A stretch of DNA of 64,000 bases from assembly GCF_000165425.1 (NCBI RefSeq), contig NW_001798969.1:81022-145021 (forward strand), in the 5' to 3' direction. Position numbers and translations under genes: made by a program. Shown in pieces: positions 13,101-26,003 of the stretch (within the stretch, counting starts at the first letter, position 1; each line of letters opens with the position of its first letter). This DNA comes from Paramecium tetraurelia. Its lineage: Eukaryota; Ciliophora; Oligohymenophorea; Peniculida; Parameciidae. The notes under the pieces were generated by a model, which saw only the letters and a list, made by a program, of their open reading frames with translations, was not told the origin of the DNA and made no database searches.

Positions 13101-14233
13101 ATGAATAAACAAAGCTTATAAGAATTTAAAGTAAATATCTGCTAAAACGCTTCATGTTAAGTAAGATAGGATCATGTTTTACCATTATAATAAATGATAT
13201 AGTGTTAATATTATCACAATAATAGTGACAAAAGAAGAAACAGTAATAATTATAAGCCAATATACATATCTGATTCAAATAATGAGGCGAATGACTTTTG
13301 CAATAATATTATTGAATATTTGTATCATCCTCGAATATATGGTACTCTGCCATGCAAATTTTAAAAGTAAAAATAAAAATAAATAAAATAAAATCAGATC
13401 TTAGAATTGCAAAGCTCAACATTGTCCATTTAAGCATGATGAAAATTATATAAAATAAGCATTTCAATACAAAATATTCACAAAATTAAATTAGATCTTG
13501 GAGAGCAAATCAAAGGAGAATGATGTATGATATATATTAAAATATTTAGTTAATATTTAATTCTAAAAAATACATTCAACGAATAGAGATCGATTAATTT
13601 GAAGATTTGAAACACGAGTTTAAACAATTTAAGGAGATTCGAATGGATTTGATAATGAATTACATATGTGCTTTTTTGAACTCTTAAGGCGGAATCTTAT
13701 ATATAGGAATCACAGATAAAGGAATAGCCTAAGGAATCAAAATGACAAGGAAGTAAAAGGACGACTTTCAAATTGAATTCGATAACATTCTGAGACACTT
13801 TGATCCAATCGTTCTACCATAGTAAGTTGAATTAATGTTTGTTCCTATTTACAAAGATGAGCTAATAATGATATAGGATTTATTTGTTATTGAGATAAAA
13901 ATTAATGTTGTAGATAAAAAATAATTATATTTCACTAATTAAAATGAAGCCTATATCAAGAGAAACGCAACGATTAATTAGTTGAAGCCTAAAGAAATAA
14001 AGTAATATTATTTATTGTATAAAAAGAGATTTAGTACTTCTTAAGTTGATGAGTTGATTATAAATATTGTTTTATTGTACTAATTAAATCTTCTAATGAC
14101 ATGGATTATTTCTGTATCTTAAACAAATAAATTAATAAGATTTCATATATTAAATTTCACATTCAATTTTCAAGTTATCTTTCATCAATAATGGCTTCTA
14201 ATTTTAATTATATCTTCATATTATTCATAATGA
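13101..14233 (+). CDS. Unkempt-type CCCH zinc-finger protein fused to a Schlafen AlbA domain
   Basis: 358 residues with introns 13367-13397 (31 nt, CAG) and 13525-13549 (25 nt, TAG). The first ~150 residues match the tandem arginine-rich CCCH module of plant RR-TZF and Unkempt proteins: FKVNIC, DH, CQYYH followed by DKRRN, then YHPRIYGTLPC and CKAQHCPFKH. After the second intron the sequence switches to a Schlafen/AlbA_2 domain: HEFKQFKEI, AFLNSQGGILYIGITDKG and a beta-rich region ending YIKRNATI. CCCH modules bind AU-rich RNA; AlbA_2 domains bind nucleic acid and in Schlafens contribute to RNA cleavage or restriction of foreign nucleic acid. The last ~75 residues are hydrophobic and low in complexity; the true 3' end may lie earlier, near 14040. 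Function in RNA silencing or decay is only inference. Confidence 0.72.
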
Positions 14234-14905
14234 CTGATTGTGCATCATTAATTTAAATGTCATAAAATTATATAGAATAAAGATATCTATTATAATATTA
14301 TCTTGAATATCTACTTTATTAAGAAAGATAATCATAATATACCAAAGGAGCAAGAATCATAACAAATCTATTAAATACTTAACAAGATGCTTGGAAGAAG
14401 AAGCATAAATAAAAGTTTAATATATTTAAAATGGTAATAAATTTTGAGATTATTATTTTTATTAATTTGAGTTTCAAAATAGAAATGATATATTAATAAT
14501 TTTAGATTGGTTAGATTAAGTTAAAGATGGATCAATTTTTTTAATTTTTATCTATTTCTTAAATTTGGTTGGATTATTACAGTATTTTCAGGCCATAAAC
14601 TAGTTATTTAGAAGATAATAGTAATAAGAATTATGAATATTATATGATTATAATATTCTTTCTCCACATTGGAATATAAAACAAATAGTTATAAATTGTT
14701 ATGTTATCTTGCTGTTTTAATCAAATGATATATTTGTATTGCTGAAAATTTTATGATCTACTCAGAACCGAGAATATAATATGATGGATTCCCTTAAATT
14801 TAAGTATTCAAAATGCTTTATAAAAAAGAATAGAAAATTAATAATTTTAATATGTTTTCGTTTTAGAAAGTCATAATACTTGAGCAAAGGCTGACAATTT
14901 AGATT
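14234..14905. other. AT-rich interval, no convincing gene
   Basis: Between the CCCH-Schlafen gene and the 3' end of the PTB-like gene. Plus-strand frames are open in patches (roughly 14290-14440 and 14500-14690), but the reading is dominated by Asn, Ile, Tyr and Gln from AT-rich DNA, and no conserved motif was found. It may hold a remnant of the 3' part of the upstream gene. Confidence 0.4.
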
Positions 14906-16310
14906 TCAGCATAATTTACTTTTGGTAAATGAAACATTGATTTTTCTGCCCATTACTTCCTTACCATGAAGTAGAGCTGCTCCATTCAATGCTTCTTCTA
15001 ATGATGATAGTCTTACTAATGCCATGTGCTTTTATCTAAATGCTAATATTTACTATACTTATCAATATGTATGAATTTAATCGCCTAAACATTTCCAATT
15101 CCTTTGAATAATTCCTTAATGTAAGATTCTTCCTCACATATTTTACCTTTTATGTTACTTAAATGTAAGGTCTGACTTGGTGGATTGATGGAGATTGACT
15201 TTGATTCACTAAATCTAAATTAAGATTTTTGTGGCACAAACACTACAGTCTATGGTGATTGAATTGGTAGAGGTAATTATATTTCTTAGTAATTCGAATA
15301 AAAGATTTTAAGCTTTGAGCCAAAAAAGACTTAATTGTTCAAATGATCTAAAGCATTTTAAGCATGGGAGAGTTTCTAAAATTGAACTAAGGCTGATGCT
15401 TTATGTTTAATTTAAATGATAGCTAACACATTTCCAAAATTGGACAATAAATTAAAAATGTTTAATGGTGTAATATTTTAATTAATGAGACCTCTTATAT
15501 AAACTACTTTAGAGGGCTAATTTTCTCTAAGAAATTAAGGTGATACATAAGTATATGGATCTATGTCTTGGTTTTTTGTTTTATCTTCTACTTCTGGAAT
15601 GGAAAACATGTAGGAATTCAGATATATATTTTTTTCAGATGAAAATGCAAGCATTATGTCTTCGTCGATGGGATCATGTTCATTATCATCACATTAAATA
15701 GATTTGTAGGATGAAAACTGATTGTATCTAGGAGAATCTCCATCATCAATAAATTCCAGCGAAGTTAATATTCTTGAAGGTTCCCATTCATTTTTTTATT
15801 CCTATAGTTCATATTTATCGTTTAAGCTAGCCCTCGTTCCTTCATTCCAGATACCGACAAAACTTTATTTGATATCTTATTAATGCTAGAATATAGTAGG
15901 TTAACTAAATGTTTTGGAATGATAGTCATGCTCATAATTGTTAGTGGTTTTTGTAGAATTTCCCTGTCTAATCGATTTGTAATCTACACCCCCTGAATTA
16001 TTGTTGAGGAAGGTGACATTCTACAATGTCGAATAATAACTAAAAGACTTAGACAATAAATTTACACATTCATGATTGTTTAATCATACAATTAACATCC
16101 ATTTAATTATTACTAAGAAAACCTCGCTTATTATAAAGTGGCCATCTCAACAAAGCATTTCCATAGTTTGCCCTTCTCAAATATCAGAATTTTATCCACC
16201 TCTCCAAAATTAGAGAAGTATCGATAGAACAAGGAATGTGGTAGCATTATTGATTAAGGATTCTATACAATCACCAACAATACTTTAGTTTACTCATTCT
16301 CAGATATCAT
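14906..16310 (-). CDS. PTB/hnRNP-L-like RNA-binding protein (three RRMs)
   Basis: 451 residues with two introns on the minus strand, 16040-16065 (26 nt) and 15036-15058 (23 nt), both TAG. RRM1 starts VLLVIVQNP and continues FYRYFSNFGEVDKILIF, a pattern specific to polypyrimidine-tract-binding protein and hnRNP L. RRM2 reads VVYIRGLINQNIT ... LLSNFGNVLAI ... ALVQFQ. RRM3 reads TLHLSNIKGKI ... LFKGIGNVQAIKF ... HMALVRLSSLEEA. The acidic/Ser linker between RRM1 and RRM2 has no domain. In other eukaryotes these proteins regulate splicing, polyadenylation and mRNA stability by binding CU- or CA-rich RNA. The start ATG-ATA-TCT was chosen because an in-frame path from it enters RRM1 directly. The 5' end is close to, and divergent from, the gene at 16479. 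Confidence 0.85.
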
Positions 16311-16478
16311 TAATACAATAATAAATTATATATTTATATCGATTACATTTTAAATATTTCATAGATTCTTCTGCATATATTACTTCTTGTGGAATAGTTT
16401 ACTTCATAAATATCTTCTATTAGATCTTGGGTTACTCATAAAGTAGTTCCTCTTCAAAATAATCAAGCAGTTATTCAT

Positions 16479-19400
16479 TTGAAATTATTAACCAAAAATT
16501 TAATATCAAATGTTATAAAAAATATTATAAAACTCAATATGCAAGTCTTAATTAATTCAATCTATGAATCATCTGGAGACACCAGAATTGAATTAATTAA
16601 CTTAATGCAAGAGGACATCAAAGCAAAAAAGGGAATTGTTCTGGGTGACTTAAGCAGAATGTTCATCATGATAAACCAGATGCTCATGGATACAAATAAA
16701 TAAGTGATCTTAGCTACTCATGGATTGCTGTCATCTGTATGTCTATTAACTTAATATGTCAAGCTAATTGATTACCTATTACCAGCTGAATTAGAAGGAG
16801 GTCTAAAACACTTTGAAAATTAGCTTGTACATAATCTGGCTGACAGCGATAGACAGATAAGGAAATCAACCAAGGCCATTTTCCTTAAATTCATTGCTAA
16901 GACTAGAAATTCAGAATAGGTTTTGGAACTATTAAGCGAATCCTTTAAAAATAAAAATTTTTATATTAGAGAAAGAGCTATAAATTTAATCCCTGATATT
17001 TTTATAGCAGATAAGTCAATATTTTGCAATAGAACTGGGTAGACTTGTAAATTAATTTAGAATTAATGAAGTGAGAAAAGTTATTGAATCTATAATAATT
17101 CACTTAAACGACGTTAACGAATCTGTTCGAAAAGCAAGTAAGAAAGTGATTTAGAATCTCAAGAACATTGAAAATTTTGAATTAGTTTATAGAAGATTAG
17201 CAATTTAGCATTAAAATGTAGTTGATAAAATACAACAAGAAATGCCCCCAAAGGTTGATAAATTTATTGAATTGAATTTCAAGATCTAAGAACACACAGA
17301 TCCACTGATTGATTAATTCGTACCCTTTGAGTTTATAGCAAAAACTAATCTAACTATAGATGATTTTCCCTATGATTTAAAGACATAATTATATTTTGGC
17401 TTTTTGCCAAAGGAGATACTCTAAGACACCTTGAATCAAAAAGATCTAGCGATTAGAGAAAAGGGAATTACAGAATTAAACATGTAGTTTTTTGAAGATG
17501 AGAGTGAACCCTAAAATTATGACCAAAAAACAGTGGATAAAATAGTAAGGGGAAGCTTTATGCCATCATTCTTCAAATACATCTCTTCCTTGTTTTTTAG
17601 TTAAGACAAGAAAATAATATTGATGATCCTAAATATTGTTGGCAAAGTTATGCAAGTTCCAGGAGTTTAAGTAAATGTTTATTTGCCCCTTTGTTTGCCC
17701 GGATTAATCTAATGTCTTAAGGATGAAAGAGTAGTTATCAGGTAGAAGGCACTGTTTCTGTTGAGGAAACTAACAAATTACATCAGCAAGAAATAATATT
17801 TTTAAAACTTAATATATTTCTTAGAGTAAAATATGGACAATTGGCATTAGAAGGAAGAAATACTAAACTTGATTTCTTATTTGGTGTTGATGATTCATCC
17901 AAGTGAATAATGGTTTTATGGAGTTGATTTGAAGGAAATGAATATAAAATAAGAAAAATAAGTTGAGGAATTGTCCTTTAATCTACGAGAAGTAGACTTT
18001 AAAAAGAGCTTGATTGCTATTGCTTCTTATCTAAATGATCCTATAGCTAAAGTTAAGTTTGCTTCTCTGGAATGTCTTAGTTTATTAGCTTATTTAGACA
18101 AGAAGCATCTGGAATACCTACATGAAGTTCTGAATAATTAAGTTTATGAAAAGTTGAATGATAAGGTAGACAATGGAATTGTATATTTTATAAATGAAAA
18201 TGGAAATTTGGAATTACCTTAATTTAATATCAAAAAATTAGAAGAACAAAAAATACAATCATAAATTAAATTGTCAATGGTTTAATCCGTGTAAAGTGAG
18301 CCTAAACCTTAAACTCCAGTAGAATCAGAAAAATCAGAAGAAAGTCGTTATAAAATAACCTATTACTATGATAAGTTTCAAATGTCATTGAATGATAAAA
18401 TCATTAAATCAAATGCCTCAATTGATAGTTTGTTCGCTTCAGAGCACAAAAATAATCAAGGAACTAAATATGATATGATAATTCCAATAGGATAATTTTA
18501 ACAGACGAAAGCGAATGAGTAATTCAAATTAATCAACTCTAACATATATTTGGAAAAGGAAAAGGTAGATGATAACCCATATGAAGATGAGGTTATGCAT
18601 TCTGATGAAGAGGAATTGCAATCTATTGAATTTGAATACCCAACACGAACTCTGAAATATAGAGGCCATGCTCCAGATCAAATAACAAAATCTAAATATT
18701 AACCTATTGATGATATAAAGTCTAGGGTGTTTCATACAATTAAATAATTAAACGAGGACATCAATGTAGACTTACAAATACCTAAGGTTATTAAGGCTAA
18801 CGTAGGAGCCTATTCTGGGTATAAATATGAAAATGAGGAGGAAGCAGATGATGAAGAAATATTTATTGATACAAAACTAATAAAATAACAACATAAATTA
18901 ACACAACCTACATAAGAAGAATCAATAGAATTTGAAGAAAAACTAGTTAAAGAAAACCTTGTGGATAATCAAATAGAATATGTTTAAGAAATAATAAAGA
19001 ATTAATAATTGATTTACACTCCAGAATAAAGATATCAGAAAAGGTTAGATGAATTTCTCTTATCTTTTGAGTAAAGAGATGGAAAAAATAAAGGAAGAAA
19101 TGCAAGAAAATTAAAGAAGAAGCTTAAAGAGATTGCAAAATAGGAGGAATTACCAAGAGTGTTTGATATGCCTGTTTATATTGATAATGCTAGAGCAGAA
19201 ACTGCTGCCTTGTTGATTAATTTATCCTCTTTAAATTTGGATTTATTGGCAATGTCACTACATAAGTTTAGAGTATTGTTATAGAATCATTTATCCGATG
19301 TATATGCCTCATAGGTTCCATTGTTATAAATTGTGAATGATGTATGCAGAATCTTGTCAACATAAAGTAATAATCCACTGTATGCTATTGATTATTCATA

Positions 19401-20046
19401 ATATAAAAAGAATATACCTCCGTAGATAGTTGTGAGAAAAATAGTTTTTATTGCTCTTTAGACTTTGAGTATTGCAGTGCAAACTTTGAGAAGTACGTTA
19501 ATTTAAGTCTAGAAAATGTTTACTGTTTGTGGAGTTTGGGTTTAGGATGAGAATAAATAAGTGAGTCAATAGGCTGAGCAAACTATGCTTGACATATTGA
19601 GATTTTGCGACGATTCTTAATTGTAGAACATATTACCAAATCTATATAACAAATAATCTTTTAATAGCAAAATCTATGTTGGCGTCCTCATTGAACATTT
19701 AATAATAAAGTATCAAAAAGAAATATTTAAATCAGTTCATTTTGTTAATATCATCTAATTGATATCTTAGATGGTCATAGATCAATCTTTTGATGTGAGA
19801 AGGATTGGAAAAAAAGTATTTTTTAAGATCTTAACTCTCGGAAAATATCAAATCGATGAAATTGTTATGTAAATGCATTTATAAGAGAAGAATCAGATGA
19901 AAGAATTAATGCAGAGATATGACGAATTAGTTACTGATCATTAAATTGGAATCTTCGATTAGGAGGAGTACATGGGATTATAGGTGATGCCCCAAAAATT
20001 CAATTTTGAATATGAAATGATAGATGACCAAATATACATGAAATGA
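16479..20046 (+). CDS. Large HEAT-repeat (TOG/crescerin-like) protein, 5' end unresolved
   Basis: The open frame runs from at least 16479 to a TGA at 20044-20046 with one 22-nt intron (17039-17060, TAG), giving about 1,180 residues. Alpha-helical HEAT repeats fill the N-terminal 600 residues (for example VRKVIESIIIHLNDVNESVRKAS) and the last 300 (TLSIAVQTLRSTLIQV ... FDVRRIGKKVFF). An acidic, disordered linker of about 350 residues lies between. The arrangement of two HEAT arrays around a linker, and the C-terminal array in particular, recalls TOG-array proteins (crescerin/TOGARAM, CLASP) that bind tubulin in cilia. No ATG exists on the plus strand between 16311 and 16508; the first in-frame ATG is 16539, yet HEAT-like sequence is open further upstream. 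The true start is therefore across an unrecognised intron or lost to an error. Confidence 0.65.
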
Positions 20047-20282
20047 TACTGAATTATATATATATATATTATATGTGTCAAAATACTATAAATGAATTAA
20101 ATTTCCATAAGAATTGTGGATTATTGTGTTGAATTATATTGAAAATATAAATTTTTGTTTATAAAATTTGTTTAATAATATTTATTCCATGTTGCAATGT
20201 TATTAGGTATATTATATAGACTTAATCCAAGATACTGAAAAATAAGAATGGAAGAGTTATTGTAGAGCTGGATGAATAATTA

Positions 20283-20870
20283 ATGGAAGAGATAATTAAC
20301 GATTATAGCTTATGTCAATAGATTAAAAATGAATCATAATCCAGTCAATAAGATGAAAAGAAATTTCAAAGAAGAATTGTTCCCTTCTTCTTGAATTAGT
20401 TTAAACATTGGGCAAAGTAAATGGATTATAAGAAAGTTGAGTGTTATTTGAAAGTTATTCAAAGTCGTAAAACTTCAAAATAACAAAAATGGGAATTAGG
20501 AGATTTGCAAAAAGTATTCGGTCCTATTAATCCGAGAACTAAATGTATATAGATTGAAACTCAATAAAGATGGAAAGAGTTCTTAGATTAACAGGCTGAA
20601 ACGACTGTTATCATGAATAATAAAATAAAGGATTAACAAACAAAAGGGAAATATATAGACGCAATTCTGCAACTAAAATAAGAGCTCTCTAAAAAAACTC
20701 CCTATTATAGATTTTTGAGTATCCCACCTAGCTTAACATGTGATTATAAAATAAACACAGAAACTTGTTTGGATGAGCAGAATTAAAATGATGTTGAGTG
20801 TTTTATTGAGAATTCCGATTAAGAACGATTATTCACTTCCTTTATCGAATAAGATAAAGAATCTAATTGA
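20283..20870 (+). CDS. Hypothetical protein, 195 residues
   Basis: Intronless frame from ATG at 20283 to TGA at 20868-20870. The protein is charged, with a Lys/Arg-rich middle (RRIVPFFLNQF, KYIDAILQLKQELSKK) and an acidic C-terminus. It has no signal peptide or membrane segment. The frame is open upstream too, so the start could lie earlier across an intron. No family was recognised. Confidence 0.5.
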
Positions 20871-20889
20871 AAATATATATATAAATGAA

Positions 20890-21375
20890 TAATTTTAAAA
20901 CTGTCATCTGACGTATTATTTATATATCAATAGTATTTTTTTTTAAAATAAAGTGAATTAATTCTTCATTAATCAATATTTATTATATTTTAGGCAAACT
21001 GTAGGATATATCAGAAACATTTCTTATGGTTTTTTATAATACAAATATTAATTGTTCATTTTGATTTTCATTTAATTCAACTTATTCGCTCAATGAAAAA
21101 ATATTTAGTGTATCATATCCACATCTAACTATCCTATAAGAATCATTACATTTAATAAAAGAAATAATTTTATCTTTATGAAATGGTTCAAAATATTTTT
21201 TACAGAATATTTAATAAATGTATAATACTAATTTTTTAATTGCAATAAATAAAATAAATTATTACTGTTTTATCAAAGGTCTAATAAAGTATTAAGCTAG
21301 AAGTGATATATAAATTTCAAGAATATTTTGATTTCGATAAACGTTTAGAAAGTTACTAATCAAACGAATTGGAAT
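20890..21375 (-). pseudogene. Possible importin/ARM-like remnant
   Basis: A minus-strand frame without TGA runs from about 21375 toward 20890. It has no start ATG and overlaps the 3' end of the gene at 20283. It reads as helical sequence (NILEIYISLLAQYFI, KIISFIKCNDSYRIVRCGYD, LQKTIRNVSDISYSLPK) with a weak resemblance to importin-type ARM repeats. Since an importin-like gene sits next to copy A of the surface family, this may be a leftover of a shared duplicated segment. It could also be chance. Confidence is low. Confidence 0.28.
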
Positions 21376-21459
21376 TCAGTAATTATTTAGAAACAATTAT
21401 TAAGCAATTCAATATTTTCTCAAATATTTTTTATTTTGTAAATTAATTTTGATTACATC

Positions 21460-24400
21460 ATGATGCTTTTTAGATTAATAATACTATCTATGAGTACTTT
21501 TTCATAGATTTTGTACCACGAAAGTTTTACTAGCAACTCATTCACAACTTCCGAGGGTATTAAATTATTCTAATTGAAGAATGGGTGTTGAAAGGATAAA
21601 CTAATGTATATAGTGACTGTGGTACAGTAAGACTTCTGGGGGGATATGACGGATTTGGTAAAGGAGCTTCAGCTACTATGTTTATTTAATTACCACCCCA
21701 TCATACAATTCAGATAACCTTGGAATTTTGGAAGTAAGATTTTTTAATTAATATAGAATTGATACTTGGGACAGTGAAATTTTTTTCATTTATTTAGATT
21801 AGGTTTCAGCCTTTTAATAAGCTTATATAATGGGAGGTACCTAAACTTGTGGAAAAATATAAGGTGAAACAATTCAACAAATAAGCATCACGAAACCTCA
21901 CAACTTTTAATCTCTTTTTATTTTAATGACATCTGATATAGATGAGACTCCTTCAAATGTATTCGAATTTAATACTAAAATTTAGGAATCCTGGGGGATC
22001 AGGGATTTTAAATTATATATATATCCTTGCCCAACTGGATGCTAAACTTGCATTTCAACAGACTCTAGAATAAATTGCATAATTTGGAGTATTGTTGAAG
22101 AAAGTCTTACTAGTCTTGATATTAACACTTTTAAACCTGACGGCTGGACAATAGAAAGAGGATACAAATACACTAGTAATTGCTTATGTAAGTCTTTTAA
22201 AGTATCTAGCTATTCCTCTACTTGGTGGCTATGATTACACTGGAGAAAATAGTTATATATACAAGAAAATTAATTTGCCTGCTCATAATCAAATCAAAAT
22301 TAAATTTAGATTTATGTTCATAGATTCTTGGAATGCTGAAAATGCCTACCTATATGTTGATAATGTTTAGGTTTGGACTGATAGCTTTAATTACTAGAGC
22401 AGAGAAATATAGGATTTATGTGGATGGGCTTATGATGATATACCTCACAATTAAGAAATCACAGTATCTCACTCAAAACAATCAATAACGTTAAAATTCA
22501 CCAGTGATTTAGATTAAGTTCCAACAAACGAATCTTTTGGAATAAGAGATATATAAATATATATTCGTAATTTTTGCCTATATTATTAGCTTGTGTATTT
22601 GGTTCCTCTTTTAGTTAAGCTTGTGGAACCGTTTGTGGTAATGGTGTAAAAGAATCACAAGAATAATGTGATGACGGTAATATTTATGCATTTGATGGTT
22701 GTTTTAATTGTGAATATTCATGTGTAGAAGGGTGTTCAAATTGTATTGATGGTATTTGTTTTGAATGTGATATTGGATGGATATTCTATTCAGATTTTAA
22801 TACATGTATTCCAATTGTAGATGATACTTAATATTAAATTTGGGAAGAATGTGATGATACATTATAATATGAGATTTGTTTAAATGGAAAATTCTTTTGT
22901 CCATCAAATTGTAAATCTTGTTAATTTGGTATTTGTTTATAATGTAAATTAAATTATGAATTAATTAATAATAGATGTGAATCTATATGTTAAAATTAAT
23001 TAATACTTAATGATATATAATGTACTGATTATAATCTTCAACCATTTGATAAATGTCATTAATGTTATTATGATCTACAACAAGGTTGTTAATTATAATC
23101 AAATGGGTTTTGTATCCAATGTTTAAATGGATGGATATTAGATATAAATTAGAATATCTGTATTCCAATTTGTGGGGATCTTGTTATATTAGGTGATGAA
23201 TAATGTGATATTAATAAATATACTAAATCATCATTTGGTTGTAATTAATGTGAATTTGATTGTTAAGATGAATGTACTGATTGTTAATTTGGAAAATGTT
23301 ATGATTGTATTCCAGGATGGAAATTAAAGAATTACTAATGTGAATCTGATTGTGGAAATAATTCAATATAAGGTTAAGAAGAATGTGATGATATGAATTC
23401 TATTAGATTTGATGGATGTAATAATTGTAGAAATGATTGTTAAAGAGAATGTTCATATTGTTAAAAAGGAATCTGTTTAGATTGCATATATGGTTGGCAT
23501 TTAACTGATCATTTCATTTGTGAAGCTGAATGTGGAGATAATCTAATTGCTTTGATTTCATATGAAGAATGCGAAGATTCTAACTATGATTAATTTGATG
23601 GATGTTATTAATGTAAAACCGAATGCTGTCACTATTGCAATGCTTGTGTTTATGGATATTGTTATAATTGTGAATATACATTTACATTAATTGATTAATA
23701 TTGTATTCCAGTTTGTGGAGATGGATTAATTACTGTTGAATATGAACAATGTGATGATATGAATGAAATTCCTTATGATGGTTGTTATTTTTGCAATTAC
23801 TAATGTAGAGAACGCTGTAAATTATGTATTAAAGGGATATGTTATGATAAGTGTGAGTATGGGTATGAAGAAGTGGATGATGAATGCATCGCAATATGCG
23901 GAGATGGTATTGTAGTAGAATAAGAAGATTGTGATGATTAAAATGATATTTAATCTGATGGATGTTTTAAATGTAAGTTTCATTGTCCGGATCATTGTGA
24001 AATATGCTAATAAGGAAAATGTAAATTATGTGAATAAGGCTATGAACTAAATCGTATTCTAAATTAATGTCTCGCATATTGTGGAAATGGTATGGTTTCA
24101 AAGGAAGAAGAATGTGATGACATGAATATAGAGGATGGAGATGGTTGTTCGTAACAGTGCAAAGTAGAAGTGAATTATGTTTGTAAAAACTATCAGTACT
24201 CCTTTACATAATGTACATATGAAAAGTACCCTTCTTTTGAAGCCGCGTTTATCAAATAAGATTATGAAATATAATACGTTTCCTTACATTTCGATCAGTA
24301 AGTAAAAATTCAGGATGATATAATATTTTCAGAGTACATCCAATTGAGTTTAAAAGAAATTGATCCGGAATTATATAATATAACATTGATCATAGTTTAA

Positions 24401-25759
24401 GAAGCTTATTAATATTGTACCTACGTAGAGTATATAGTGGAGATTGTTATTAATAGTACTCTTTCATCGCCACCTGTTCTTGAAGTTGTATTAAATGAGT
24501 AATTGTATAACGAGAATGACGCTCCTTTGATTAATTAAGATGGCAGTGTAAGATTGAATATACCTAAATACTTAGATGATTAGAAGAAATAATCTGCATA
24601 AGTCTTAAAAAAAATGGGAACATATATAATGAATTCTATGGGTGGAGCAGGTTTTTTGGTTTTGCTTCTTGGTAACTCATTTATTTTAAGAGGAGTTATT
24701 GAAGTACTCCAATAGCAATCTTATTTGAGATTTATTAATGTGATATTTCCACTTAATTTATTCATCTATTTTGAATCAACTAACATCATAACAGTTTAAC
24801 CTATGTTGGATTTCTTTAATTTCAATTATTTTTCGTCTGAATTAGTAGAACTGCCTTTTGTTGAATCCTATGAAAAACTAAAATTTTATGATATTAATGC
24901 AGATCTTGTGAATAATATCTAGGCCTAAATATTTTTGAGTCTGGCACTTTATTCTGTGTATATTGGATGCCATTTTCTAATTGAAATTTTTAGGGTAATG
25001 GAAGTTCATCATTTTTTGTAATTTGGTGAAAGTGTTGCTTCACTTTTATTGAAATTTTTTAAGAGCCTTACTACACTAAAAAGAGAATTATAGAAGGATG
25101 GATTGAAGTAATTTTTATTGGCTAATTGTTGGGATTTATTGTTTATGTCCTTTTTATAAATCCGCTCATCATCCTTTAAGGACTTGAGATCCATATTCTC
25201 AGTTATTTTAGGCTATTCAATCATATACACATGTGCATTGATAATATCATGTTATTTTTTAAGAGAGGATCTAAGAATGCCTTTATTTTCTTAATATTGG
25301 ATCAAAAAGTTTAATTTATTCTTAATCTTTAAAAAACTATTATTCATTGCTATTTTAGTTTTATTTTAGCAGAGTTAGGAAATTCAGTCTATGTTATTAA
25401 CACTGGTTTGCCAAATATATTTAATTTACATCTTCTTATTTAGACCCTTTCAGAGTAAAACTGAGTATATCAATCTAATAATTACAGAGATGAGCGTGTT
25501 TGTATTTTGTTTTACAGTAATCTTGTATTGGAACCAAATGGAATCCAGATTTGATTATGATAATTAAGTGATTCTTGGCTGGTTTCATATCGCTACATTG
25601 CTATCAGTCTTAATAATAAACTTGGCAATTCAGTTATACGTTGTCTTAGGTAAATTAACAAGTGTTGTTATGAAGAAATTATAATAATCAATTAATCATC
25701 ATTAAATTTAGTAAATGGATCCATATCCATTGAGAAATGTTATGGAATACAAACTATGA
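21460..25759 (+). CDS. Giant cysteine-rich multi-pass membrane protein, copy C
   Basis: About 1,402 residues: signal peptide (MMLFRLIILSMSTFSQ), two N-terminal domains (FWKIDTWD, ESWGIRDFKLY; IDSWNAE), then CGNGVKESQEQCDDG and a long array of CDD-x-N...DGC repeats ending ECDDMN-x-EDGDGC. A beta-rich region and a C-terminal block of hydrophobic helices follow, ending NVMEYKL. Introns: 21557-21579 (23 nt, ends GAAG), 21734-21756 (23), 22188-22209 (22) and 22567-22589 (23), the last three TAG. A 27-nt GTA..TAG segment (21959-21985) is stopless and in frame. The cysteine array is almost identical to copy B, while flanking parts are diverged. The reading frame is intact throughout, so of the three copies this is the best candidate for a functional gene. 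Confidence 0.78.
22637..24150. repeat. Third, direct copy of the cysteine-array tract
   Basis: This segment matches 8336-9845 of copy B almost base for base, in the same orientation. From about GGAGATGGTTGTTC onwards (24137) the two genes are clearly different, and upstream of GAATCACAAGAATAA they are different as well. The sharp borders inside otherwise diverged paralogues are what a gene-conversion tract looks like. Confidence 0.7.
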
Positions 25760-26003
25760 TTTTAGACTTTGATTTTATTGTGTATATTTCTATTTTATCA
25801 AAGTATTTCTGATTATGAAAATTATTACACTTTCTATTTAATTCTGAGTTGGTCAAACGAATTTAATAATAAATATTAGAAATAAGAGACAATGTATAAT
25901 TTAATTAATTAATACGATCTAAAATTATGAAGGGATGTAAATCATAATGAGAATTCTTGGGATGTAGATTAATGATACAATTTTTGAATAAATATATCTT
26001 AAA

